Notes: generated by a model not told the origin, from the letters alone. Shown: positions 7,334-13,970, counted from the stretch's first letter. The stretch: 13,970 bases of DNA from Gemmatimonadota bacterium (GCA_030550695.1 JAUQOX010000050.1:1-13970), one strand, 5' to 3'. Numbers and translations are program-made.

Positions 7334-9436
7334 CTAGCCCTCTTCCTTCTCCTTCTTGGCCTGGGCGATGATGGCCTTCGCCTGCTCCGGCGGCACAGGC
7401 TCGTAGCCGGCAAACTGCCGGGTATGGTGAGCCCGTCCCTGGGTCATGGACCGCAACGCGGCGGCGTACTTGTAGAGTTCCGCCTCGGGCACCCGGGCCC
7501 GGATGACGGTGCGGCCCCCGTCGGAATCCATGCCGAGGATCTTCCCCCGCCGCGAGGTGATGTCGCCCGTCACATCGCCCATGAACTCGTCGGGGGTGGT
7601 CACCGAGATTTCCACGATGGGTTCCAGAAGGATGGGGCCCGCCAGGGGAGCCACCTTCTGGAAGGCCAGCACACCGGCCAGCTTGAAGGCGATGTCGGAG
7701 GAGTCCACGGAATGGTAGGAGCCGTCGTAGACCTCGGCGCTGAAGTCCACCACCGGATACCCCGCCAGGATCCCCCGGGCCGCGGCTTCCTGAATGCCCT
7801 TGTCCACCGAGGGGATGTACTTGCTGGGGATGACCCCCCCCTTGATGGAGTCGATGAACTGGTAGCCCTCCCCCCTGGGAAGGGGCCGAAGGCGAATCCA
7901 GCAGTCCCCGAACTGGCCCCGCCCGCCCGTCTGCTTCTTGTGACGCCCCTGCCCCTCGGCCACCTTCGTGATGGTCTCCCGATAGGCGATCTTGGGCGGC
8001 TCGATCTCCACGTTCACCCCGTACTTCCGCTTGAGGCGCTCGAACTGGACGTTGAGGTGGAGCTCCCCCATCCCCCGGCAGATCACCTGACCCAGCTCGG
8101 CGTTGTATTCGAACTGGAAGGTGGGGTCTTCCTCGTGGATCTTGGCCAAGACCTCGCCCAGCTTGTCCTCGTCCGAGCGGCTTACCCCCCTCACCGCCAC
8201 CGCAATGTCGGGTTTCGGGAAAGCCACCCCTTCCACGATGAGGGGCCGATCCGGAGCCGACAGGGTATCGTTCGTGTGGGTGCCTTTGAGCTTGGCCACC
8301 ACCCCGATGTCGCCGGCGTGGAGCCGGGCCACCTCGATCCGCTCCTTCCCCTGGGAGATGCTCAGGTGGTTCAACTTTTCCGTGGTGTTCTGGTTGGCGT
8401 TGCGGAGTTCCGCACCGTTCTCCACCACCCCCGAGATCACCTTGAAGAAGGAAAGTTCCCCCACGTGGGGCTCGCTGGCCGTCTTGAACACCAGGGCACA
8501 GGTGGGTCCCGAATCGTCCGCATGGAGGGTCACCACCTGGTCCAAGCCGGGACGGAGCGCCTTTTCGCCAGGCCGTTGCCCCGGATGGGGACAGAGTTCC
8601 ACGATCTTCTCCAGGAGGGTTCGGAGCCCGTAGCTCTTCTTGGCCGACCCGCAGAAGAGGGGCGCGATCTCGCCCCGGGCCACAGCTTTCGCCAAGGCGG
8701 CATTGGCGGCTTCCAGAGGAAGGGTCCCTCCCTCCAGGTAGCTCTCCAAAAGGCTTTCGTCCGTGGTGGCCACCGTTTCGAGAAACTCGGTGAGGTAGGA
8801 TTCCACCGTTTCTTGGAGCTCCGGCGGCACCTCTCCCTCCACGTATTCCCCGGTGAGGGTCCCCTCCTTGAAGAAATGCGCCTTCCGGGTGAACAGGTTC
8901 ACGACGCCGCGGAAATGCTCCCCTGCCCCGATGGGCAGTTCCACCGGCAGCACGCTGGAGGTAAGGCGCTCCTTGATCTCGTGGTGGACTTTATGGAAAT
9001 CCGCGTGCTCCTTGTCCATGAGGGACACGAAGAACATCCGGGGGAGCTGCCGGTCCTGGCAGTACTTCCAAACCACCTCCGTTCCCACCTCCACCCCGGA
9101 GTTGGCCGCCACCACGATCAGGCCGGCATCGGCCACCCGGACCGCAGCCAGGGCTTCATGGGTGAAATCCAGATAGCCGGGGGTGTCCAGAAGGTTGATC
9201 TTGACGTCCTTGAATTCCGCGAAGGCCGGCGTGGTCTGCATGGAGATCCCATGCTCCAGCTCCTCGGCGGTGGTCATGGTGAGGGCGTGCCCCTCTTCCA
9301 CGTTCCCTTTGCGGCGGGAACTCCCCGCGGCAAAACAAAGGGCATCCACCAGGGTGGTTTTCCCCGACCCGCCGTGGCCCAAGACCGCCAGGTTCCGGAT
9401 CCGTTCCGTGGGGTACACCTTTTCCGCTGCCGCCAT
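7334..9436 (-). CDS. fusA: Elongation factor G-like translational GTPase (EF-G2/FusA2 type)
   Basis: Five-domain translational GTPase of 700 residues acting on the ribosome in the cytosol. Domain I has P-loop GHGGSGKT (20-27), G2 region EHGISM (61-66) and G3 DTPG (84-87). The G4 motif, normally NKxD, reads SLMD (138-141). Later domains are complete: QVICRGMGELHL, then domain IV with GRHKKQTGGRGQFGD and GGVIPSKYIPSVDKG, then domain V with EPIVEISVTTPDEFMGDV. The GHGGSGKT P-loop, in place of the AHIDAGKT of housekeeping EF-G, and the altered G4 place it with EF-G paralogues such as Thermus TTHA1498. A canonical EF-G gene probably exists elsewhere, next to rpsL/rpsG/tuf. The ATG at 9436 has GGGAGG four bases upstream. 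The gene has its own promoter (see 9485-9513) and is flanked by hairpins, so it is probably a separate transcription unit. Family call firm; exact role open. Confidence 0.93.
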   Translation of the reverse strand: MAAAEKVYPTERIRNLAVLGHGGSGKTTLVDALCFAAGSSRRKGNVEEGHALTMTTAEELEHGISMQTTPAFAEFKDVKINLLDTPGYLDFTHEALAAVRVADAGLIVVAANSGVEVGTEVVWKYCQDRQLPRMFFVSLMDKEHADFHKVHHEIKERLTSSVLPVELPIGAGEHFRGVVNLFTRKAHFFKEGTLTGEYVEGEVPPELQETVESYLTEFLETVATTDESLLESYLEGGTLPLEAANAALAKAVARGEIAPLFCGSAKKSYGLRTLLEKIVELCPHPGQRPGEKALRPGLDQVVTLHADDSGPTCALVFKTASEPHVGELSFFKVISGVVENGAELRNANQNTTEKLNHLSISQGKERIEVARLHAGDIGVVAKLKGTHTNDTLSAPDRPLIVEGVAFPKPDIAVAVRGVSRSDEDKLGEVLAKIHEEDPTFQFEYNAELGQVICRGMGELHLNVQFERLKRKYGVNVEIEPPKIAYRETITKVAEGQGRHKKQTGGRGQFGDCWIRLRPLPRGEGYQFIDSIKGGVIPSKYIPSVDKGIQEAAARGILAGYPVVDFSAEVYDGSYHSVDSSDIAFKLAGVLAFQKVAPLAGPILLEPIVEISVTTPDEFMGDVTGDITSRRGKILGMDSDGGRTVIRARVPEAELYKYAAALRSMTQGRAHHTRQFAGYEPVPPEQAKAIIAQAKKEKEEG

Positions 9437-9459
9437 GCTCCCTCCCGAGCCAGGTCAAC

Positions 9460-9475
9460 GTTGGGTAACGCCAAC
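9460..9475 (-). promoter_or_regulatory. Short stem-loop at the 5' end of the EF-G-like mRNA
   Basis: GTTGG and CCAAC pair around a six-base loop. The element lies immediately downstream of the start point predicted from the promoter at 9485-9513 and well before the ribosome binding site. Stem-loops placed so close to an mRNA 5' end often slow decay. The stem is short, so this is tentative. Confidence 0.3.
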
Positions 9476-9484
9476 AGGGACCGG

Positions 9485-9513
9485 ATTCTAGGAAGGGGGG
9501 AGGGGGGGGTCAA
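9485..9513 (-). promoter_or_regulatory. Sigma70-type promoter of the EF-G-like gene
   Basis: TTGACC (9513-9508) and TAGAAT (9490-9485) are separated by exactly 17 bases, close to the TTGACA/TATAAT consensus. Transcription would start near 9478, about 42 bases before the ATG at 9436. This is the best promoter in the window. The spacer is almost entirely C on the minus strand: one run of eight and one of six. Confidence 0.7.
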
Positions 9514-9547
9514 GGACGCCGTGGACCCTCCGGGGAAGGGGTGCCGG

Positions 9548-9607
9548 TGGGGGGGCCGCCCCCAAGGGGGGGCCTCCCCCGGGGCCGCCGCGGTTCGGCC
9601 CCCGGGG
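9548..9607. repeat. Cluster of three GC-only hairpins between the peptidase stop and the fusA promoter
   Basis: Three inverted repeats stand side by side: 9548-9564 (TGGGGG with CCCCCA), 9566-9580 (GGGGG with CCCCC) and 9576-9607 (CCCCGGGGCC with GGCCCCCGGGG, one slip). None has a T-run. They lie just downstream of the S46 peptidase gene and upstream of the next promoter. They could therefore act as a transcription barrier or 3'-end structure for the peptidase mRNA. Confidence 0.45.
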
Positions 9608-9644
9608 CGCCCTGCATGCTGCCGGTCTCGGCCGACCCGTCAGA

Positions 9645-11879
9645 TCACCGGCCACGCCCCACCGGAATCGCCGCCCCCGTCAGTTCCTCCACCAGCCGGC
9701 GGGCGCCGTACACCCTGTCCAAGGCCGCCAGAATTCCCCGGATGTCCACGGCCACGGCCCGGTTCACCTCCGGCAGGTAGATGTAGTCGCCGGGAAGGCT
9801 TTCGATGTTCCCGTCGAAGATCACCCCCACCACCCGAAGCTGTCGGTCGATCACCGGCGATCCCGAATTCCCCCCGATGATGTCCGCCGTGGAGACGAAG
9901 TTCAACGGGGTGGCCAGATCCAGGCCCGGGGGAGGAGAAGACCAACGGGGGGGAAGGTCCCAGTCCGCACGGCCGCGGAAGGAGTGGTGGCGGTCATAGA
10001 GTCCGTAGAAAGTCGTGTAGACGGGCGCCCGGGTCCCGTTGTAGTCGTAGCCCTGCACCACCCCGTCGGCGATCCGGAGGGAGAAGGTGGCATCGGGGGG
10101 CACATCGGTGCCGTAGATGGCGAACAGAGCCCGCCCCAGGGCACTGGCGATCTCGGCTTCCTCGGCCGCCACCTCCTGCTGGAGTCTCTGCACCGGCCCG
10201 ACCTGCTCGATGATGGCCCGGGCCACCTGGACGGCCGGGTCGTCCAGGGTCAGGGTGCCTTCCTCCAGGGCCTTGGCCGCGGAGGCGGAGTCGGCCAAGG
10301 CCGAGCGGGCCAGGATCACCGCCGCCGCCCCCTCCGGGGTCCGCCCCTGGAGCACCTTCTGCACGAAGGGATGATCCGGTCCGAAGTTGCGCACGAAATC
10401 TTCCAGGGTGGCCACCAGGTGCCCCTCGTCGATGGGACGGGGCTGCTGGGGCGTGGCCGCGAGATCCTCCCGGATTTCCCGCAACAGGTCCTCGGGGGCG
10501 CCCCGCTGGGCCGCCGTCAGGTACTGGTAGGCCCCCAGGGCCCGCCCCAAGGTGGCGGAGCCCAGGGTGGGATGACCCAAGGCCAGGAAAGAGGCGAATT
10601 CGGCCGCGTACTGCCGTTTCCGCGCCTGGAGTTCAGCCATGCGGGGGATGAGGTTGCCATACTCCCGCCGCAAAGATGGATCGGCTTCGATGGCTGCCTG
10701 GAAACGCCGCTCATGGTCCCGCCGTCGGGCCAGGATCACGGGATCATGGAGACCCTGGACGATGCCGGTGTAGGCCTTCAGGGAGTTGTTGAAACTGAAG
10801 ATCACGTTGCGGAGGTCCATCCGCCGGGCCTCTTCGGGGTGGGTCCGGGCGAAGTCTTCCAGGGTGCGGACCCTGGACCGCAGCAGCTCCACCACAGCCC
10901 GGTCCGACACGTCGCGCCGGTATTCCAACTGGGCTACGGTATGGAGACGGGAGGTGCTCCCCGGGTTTCCGATGACGAAAACCAGATCCCCTTGCGCCAC
11001 CCCTTGGGGATTCACCTGAAAGTAGTGCTCCGTCTTCAGGGGGCGACCGTCCGGACCGTAGATCCGGTAGAAGCTTACGTCCAGATCGTAGCGGGGATAG
11101 GTGAAGTTGTCCCAGTCTCCGCCGAAATAGGCCACTTGGAGTTCCGGCGACATCACCAGGCGCAGGTCGGAGTACCGGCGGAACACGTAGACCGAGTAGC
11201 GGCCGCCGGCGTAGAGTTCCACCATCTCGGCGTGGTAGCCCGATTCCTCTCCCCCGAATTCCGCCTGCACCTCGCTCAAGATCCGATCCTGGACCTCCTC
11301 CCGTACCCTTGCCCTTTCGTGGGCGCCGGTAACTCCCTGAAGTGCAGCGTAAACGCGATCAGTTACATCGCGAATCTCGATCAGCTGATCCGCATAGTAG
11401 TCCCGAATGGGCCGCTCCTCCTCCAGGGTGGCAGCGTAGAATCCGTCCGCCACCAAGTCCTCTCCCTCGCGACTGACCTGTTCGATCACCTCCCGGGCAC
11501 AGTGGTGATTGGTCATGACGAGACCGTCGGCCGACACGAACGACGCTGTGCAGTTGGGGAGTCGCAGGGTAGCCAGATGAGCCTTCCGGAACCACTGGGC
11601 ATCGGCTTCGAAGCCGTAGGTCTTGCGCAAATACTCCAGTGGTGGGTATTCGAAGGTCCACATCTTGCCGTTGTCGAAGACCCCGGCCCGAATGGTATCC
11701 CAAGCCCAATCTCGCCGGTCTTGCCGGAAATCCGCGCCCCCGGCGTCGGGGACCATGGCAGCCGCCTGGGGGAGCGGGGTAGGGGCGGGCATCGGTGCCG
11801 GGCCGCCCGCACAAGCCGACGCCAGCAACAGGAAAGCTCCCAAGACGAACAGCTTGGGGGTCGAGAAGGCTATACGCAT
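9645..11879 (-). CDS. S46 family dipeptidyl peptidase (DPP7-like), predicted lipoprotein
   Basis: Chymotrypsin-fold serine exopeptidase that releases dipeptides from peptide N-termini, probably in the periplasm or on the outer membrane. In the 744-residue product the N-terminus is a signal with a hydrophobic stretch (10-20) and a lipobox-like ASAC ending at Cys23, then a Pro/Ala-rich linker. The catalytic triad of the family is visible: the His pair in TNHHC (125-126), Asp257 in GGDWDNF and Ser672 in GGNSGSP. Family substrate preference depends on a residue 18 after the Ser: Gly in DPP7 (hydrophobic P1), Arg in DPP11 (Asp/Glu). Here it is Gly690 (FDGN), so DPP7-like specificity is inferred. 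Length agrees with the usual 700-770. The ATG at 11879 has AGGA about eight bases upstream. Its presence suggests peptide or amino-acid scavenging. It probably forms its own unit between terminator-like hairpins. Confidence 0.93.
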   Translation of the reverse strand: MRIAFSTPKLFVLGAFLLLASACAGGPAPMPAPTPLPQAAAMVPDAGGADFRQDRRDWAWDTIRAGVFDNGKMWTFEYPPLEYLRKTYGFEADAQWFRKAHLATLRLPNCTASFVSADGLVMTNHHCAREVIEQVSREGEDLVADGFYAATLEEERPIRDYYADQLIEIRDVTDRVYAALQGVTGAHERARVREEVQDRILSEVQAEFGGEESGYHAEMVELYAGGRYSVYVFRRYSDLRLVMSPELQVAYFGGDWDNFTYPRYDLDVSFYRIYGPDGRPLKTEHYFQVNPQGVAQGDLVFVIGNPGSTSRLHTVAQLEYRRDVSDRAVVELLRSRVRTLEDFARTHPEEARRMDLRNVIFSFNNSLKAYTGIVQGLHDPVILARRRDHERRFQAAIEADPSLRREYGNLIPRMAELQARKRQYAAEFASFLALGHPTLGSATLGRALGAYQYLTAAQRGAPEDLLREIREDLAATPQQPRPIDEGHLVATLEDFVRNFGPDHPFVQKVLQGRTPEGAAAVILARSALADSASAAKALEEGTLTLDDPAVQVARAIIEQVGPVQRLQQEVAAEEAEIASALGRALFAIYGTDVPPDATFSLRIADGVVQGYDYNGTRAPVYTTFYGLYDRHHSFRGRADWDLPPRWSSPPPGLDLATPLNFVSTADIIGGNSGSPVIDRQLRVVGVIFDGNIESLPGDYIYLPEVNRAVAVDIRGILAALDRVYGARRLVEELTGAAIPVGRGR

Positions 11880-11906
11880 GTCAAGATCCTGGAAGGGAGT
11901 AGTGGG

Positions 11907-11943
11907 CGCAAAACGCGGGCCGTTTGCGTTCGCCCCGCGAACG
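11907..11943. repeat. Two touching inverted repeats in the S46 peptidase leader
   Basis: The first, 11927-11943, is CGTTCGC-CCC-GCGAACG, a perfect seven-base stem. The second, 11907-11928, pairs CGCAAAACG with CGTTTGCG with one bulged A. They share two bases at 11927-11928. They lie 28-64 bases before the peptidase ATG. They could be operator half-sites or leader RNA hairpins. No clear -10/-35 pair was found beside them. Confidence 0.45.
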
Positions 11944-11950
11944 TCCGACG

Positions 11951-11991
11951 AAAACCCGGGGGAGCGGCGCCGCCGGGCCGTGCCCCCCCGG
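11951..11991 (-). terminator. Probable terminator of the rhomboid gene
   Basis: On the minus strand CCGGGGG (11991-11985) pairs with CCCCCGG (11962-11956), with further GC pairing possible inside. It is followed after one G by TTTT (11954-11951). It starts about 50 bases after the rhomboid stop codon. The T-run is short and the loop large, so confidence is moderate. Confidence 0.45.
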
Positions 11992-12041
11992 CTCTTCCCG
12001 AGGAGGACCGACCGACGGCCCGGACGCGCCGCAAGGGGACC

Positions 12042-12881
12042 TCAATTGGCGCGGTGGCGCCGGGAGACCTCATCCAGGAGCCTGCGCTCCTCCGGGGTGA
12101 GGGACGCCATGCCGTGGGCGCTGATCTTGTCCAGGATGCGATCCACCTCGTCGAGAAGGGCCTCCTCTCCCCTTCCCCGCCCCTGCCTCTCCGGCGGTGC
12201 CGCACCGGCCGAAGCACCCTTCCGCTCCTCCCTGGGCAGGGTGACCACCCGGGCTGCCGGACGTCCCCTGCCCACCCGGGAGACCCCGGGCCTGGGGCGC
12301 CAATCCCGCTTGAGATAAAGGAACCCCGTGAGCAGGCCCCCCAAGTGGGCGAAGTGGGCCACGCCGTCTCCCGCTGCCCCCACCGCCCCCAGTACGCTCA
12401 CCACGAACAAGAAAGCCACCAGCCACCGGGCTTTCACGGGGAAGATTCCCCACACGTAGATGGGCGCGTCCGGCCAGGCCATGGCGAAGGCGAGCATGAT
12501 CCCGTAGATGGCCGCCGAGGCCCCTACAATCCAATAGGGTGCAAAGAGGAAGCTCAGGGCCACCCCACCCAGCCCGCAGACGAAGTAGTAGACCACAAAG
12601 TCCTTGCCCCCCCACCGGCCCTCCAGGGGAGGACCGAAGAAGAAAAGCACCAACATGTTGAACAGGAGGTGCCAGATATCGCCGTGGAGGAACATGTAGG
12701 TGACGATCCCCCAAGGGCGGAAAAGGGAGTCCGAGGGGGAGAAGGCCAACCAGCGGAAGAAAAAGTCTTGGTCCACCAGGGTGACCAGGAACGTCACCGT
12801 GTTGGCGATGAGCAGGCGTTTGACCCAAGGGGTCAGGCCGAAGCCCAAGGGGGCGAAGGAGACCTGGCGAAGGTGCCGCAT
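12042..12881 (-). CDS. Rhomboid family intramembrane serine protease
   Basis: Polytopic membrane protease that cleaves transmembrane helices of other proteins. The 279-residue product has about six hydrophobic helices between residues 20 and 190. Family residues are clear: HLLFN (His71 and Asn75, oxyanion side), GASAAIYG with nucleophile Ser122, and AHLGG with His179 completing the catalytic dyad. The motif is GASA rather than the commoner GxSG. After the membrane core there is a basic, Gly/Pro-rich linker (about 192-235). A helical acidic/basic tail follows (LLDEVDRILDKISAHGMASL, then TPEERRLLDEVSRRHR). Such tails occur in a subset of bacterial rhomboids (possibly the Pfam domain DUF6576). 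The ATG at 12881 has no good ribosome binding site, though the frame starts sensibly before the first helix. It follows ddl by 90 bases. Its substrate cannot be guessed from here. Confidence 0.93.
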   Translation of the reverse strand: MRHLRQVSFAPLGFGLTPWVKRLLIANTVTFLVTLVDQDFFFRWLAFSPSDSLFRPWGIVTYMFLHGDIWHLLFNMLVLFFFGPPLEGRWGGKDFVVYYFVCGLGGVALSFLFAPYWIVGASAAIYGIMLAFAMAWPDAPIYVWGIFPVKARWLVAFLFVVSVLGAVGAAGDGVAHFAHLGGLLTGFLYLKRDWRPRPGVSRVGRGRPAARVVTLPREERKGASAGAAPPERQGRGRGEEALLDEVDRILDKISAHGMASLTPEERRLLDEVSRRHRAN

Positions 12882-12912
12882 GACGGATCGCGTCGGGGAT
12901 GATCAACCGTGG

Positions 12913-12930
12913 GCCGGCAACCCTGCCGGC
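12913..12930 (-). terminator. Hairpin between ddl and the rhomboid gene
   Basis: A perfect seven-base stem GCCGGCA/TGCCGGC with loop GGGT (minus strand) lies about 42 bases after the ddl stop codon and 32 before the rhomboid ATG. The bases after it (CCACGGTTGATC) are not a T-run. It may be a weak terminator, or a leader hairpin that affects rhomboid translation. Confidence 0.35.
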
Positions 12931-12951
12931 AGAGCCCTGCTTCCATGATAA

Positions 12952-12979
12952 CCCCTCCCCCCCCAAAACCCCTACCCCC
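12952..12979 (-). other. G-quadruplex-type motif over the ddl stop codon
   Basis: On the minus (coding) strand four G-runs of 5, 4, 8 and 4 bases are separated by TA, TTTT and A. This meets the classic G3+N1-7 rule with room to spare. The ddl TAG stop lies between the first two runs, so the motif would be in the mRNA. Folding is inferred from sequence only. Confidence 0.6.
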
Positions 12980-13970
12980 TCGGCCGGTTCCCCCCCTTTG
13001 CGGCCCGCTCCCGGGCCATCCGGGCAATGCGGTGGCAGAGTTCCGGAAAGGGGATCCCCGCCGCCCGGGCCGCCTTGGGAAGAAGGCTGTTGGCGGTGAA
13101 CCCCGGCAGGGCGTTGGCCTCCAGGCACCAGGGGACCCCGTCGGCGTCGAGGATGAAGTCCACCCGCGAAAAGTCCCGCAATCCCAGGGTCCGGTGGACC
13201 GCCAGGGCGGCGGTTCGGACCCGAAGGGCCGCCTCTTCCGGCAGGTCGGCGGGGAAGATTTCGTCCGCCATGCCGGGAACGTACTTGCATTCGTAGTCGA
13301 AGAGCTCGTGCCGGGGGATGATCTCCCCCACCGGCAGCGCCTCCTCTCCCAGGATCCCCACCGTGAGCTCCCTCCCCGCCACGTACTTCTCGAACAGGAC
13401 CCCATCATCGTGGTTCAAGCAGACTTCCACCGCCCCTTCCAGCTCCTGGGCGGTCTTGACCAGGGTCAGGCCGAGGGTGGAGCCCCCCGATGCAGGTTTG
13501 ACGATGAGAGGAAGTCCCAACCGGCCGAGGGCCTCCCTCCCCACCTCCTTGGCCCCCTTGGGGTCCCGAGCCGTGAGCCAGGGGGCCGTGGGAATTCCCG
13601 CCTCCCGGAACAGCCGCTTGGCCACGTCCTTGTCCATGGCCAGGGTGCACCCCACCCGACCGCTTCCGGCGAAGGGGATCCCCACCAGCTCCAGGAGGGT
13701 TTGGAGCGTCCCATCCTCCCCCCGGCCCCCGTGGAGGACCGGGAACAGCAGATCGGCATCCGCCAGACGGGGGTCCCGCCGGAGCAGCCACACATCTCCC
13801 CCGCCCAAGAGGTCGCCGTGGCGCCAGAGCTCCTGAGGATCGGGGGGGAGCCGTCCCTCGGCCAGGAGGCCAGGGTGGGTGACGCCTCCGGCGGGGGGAG
13901 GGGCGGGGGTTTTCCCGCCGGGATCGCCGGCGCCCCCGGCACCCATGACCCCGGCCTCGAGGAGGCGGGC
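12972..13970 (-). CDS. ddl: D-alanine--D-alanine ligase, 5' end outside window
   Basis: ATP-grasp ligase that makes D-Ala-D-Ala for peptidoglycan precursors in the cytosol. The frame is open to the window edge at 13970, so the first part of the N-terminal domain is missing; about 332 residues are visible. Family landmarks are in order: PVLHGGRGEDGTLQ, TLAMDKDVAKRLFREAGIPT, the ATP loop VKPASGGSTLG, FEKYVAGRELTVGILG, GEIIPRHELFDYECKY, and the metal/substrate end SRVDFILDADGVPW ... LEANALPGFTANSLLP. In many Ddl proteins the ATP loop reads VKPAREGSS and the last motif LEVNTLPGMT, so this is a divergent but intact member. A Gly/Pro/Ala-rich stretch (13894-13946) appears where other Ddl proteins have a short loop. 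An internal ATG at 13946 is not the likely start, because the codons before it fit the family (RLLEAGV). Confidence 0.93.
   Translation of the reverse strand, partial: ARLLEAGVMGAGGAGDPGGKTPAPPPAGGVTHPGLLAEGRLPPDPQELWRHGDLLGGGDVWLLRRDPRLADADLLFPVLHGGRGEDGTLQTLLELVGIPFAGSGRVGCTLAMDKDVAKRLFREAGIPTAPWLTARDPKGAKEVGREALGRLGLPLIVKPASGGSTLGLTLVKTAQELEGAVEVCLNHDDGVLFEKYVAGRELTVGILGEEALPVGEIIPRHELFDYECKYVPGMADEIFPADLPEEAALRVRTAALAVHRTLGLRDFSRVDFILDADGVPWCLEANALPGFTANSLLPKAARAAGIPFPELCHRIARMARERAAKGGNRPRG

Noticed and set aside
7424..9880. An 818-codon open reading frame on the plus strand
   Set aside because: It is antisense to the EF-G-like gene, is low in recognisable sequence and has no ribosome binding site. 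It is a GC-bias artefact.
11850..11930. Promoter for the S46 peptidase using TTGCGC as -35
   Set aside because: Seventeen bases downstream the sequence is GATCTT, a poor -10, and this would overlap the start codon region.
9984..12902. A 972-codon open reading frame on the plus strand
   Set aside because: It lies opposite the S46 peptidase and rhomboid genes, whose motifs are unmistakable. Its product is His/Gly/Pro-rich without any domain, as expected when GC-rich third positions remove stops on the other strand.
1..13970. A new defence, mobile or secondary-metabolite system
   Set aside because: Every substantial coding region matches a known core or widespread family. There are no transposases, integrases, CRISPR repeats, toxin-antitoxin pairs or clustered unknown genes.

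Overview
The window is a very GC-rich bacterial chromosomal segment. All thirteen recognisable genes lie on the minus strand, so transcription runs from position 13970 towards 1. They are mostly core genes: cell wall, translation, DNA repair and tRNA modification. I see no mobile element, tRNA or rRNA gene, CRISPR array or phage gene. The mix suggests a Gram-negative or diderm-like, high-GC lineage: a Lys/Gly-rich EF-G paralogue, a lipoprotein S46 dipeptidyl peptidase, and a rhomboid protease with a helical C-terminal tail. Gemmatimonadota or a relative is my best guess. This is an inference from gene content only, and no phylogeny was run.

Layout in transcription order. Block 1 (13970-12042) holds the 3' part of ddl (D-Ala-D-Ala ligase, 5' end outside the window) and a rhomboid intramembrane protease. 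A G-quadruplex-type motif and a tight hairpin lie at their junction. Block 2 (11879-9645) is a 744-residue S46 dipeptidyl peptidase predicted to be a lipoprotein. A terminator-like hairpin with TTTT precedes it, and two touching inverted repeats lie in its leader. Block 3 (9513-7334) is an EF-G-like translational GTPase with its own near-consensus sigma70 promoter (TTGACC, 17 nt, TAGAAT). GC-rich hairpins separate it from the peptidase gene. Block 4 (7097-1) is a long co-directional cluster: yebC, ruvC, ruvA, ruvB, queA, tgt, yajC, def and fmt (3' end outside the window).

Within block 4, ruvC/ruvA and queA/tgt overlap by ATGA, and def/fmt probably overlap by CTGA. Each pair looks translationally coupled. 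RuvA, RuvB and RuvC form the Holliday-junction resolvasome. Tgt and QueA act one after the other in queuosine synthesis. YajC is a Sec translocase accessory protein. Fmt formylates initiator Met-tRNA, and Def later removes the formyl group from the nascent chain.

I did not find a clearly new biological system. The points most worth a second look are: the probable CTG start of fmt; the promoter spacer made of homopolymer G/C; the two inverted repeats before the S46 peptidase; the quadruplex motif over the ddl stop codon; and Gly/Pro-rich additions in Tgt, QueA and Ddl.
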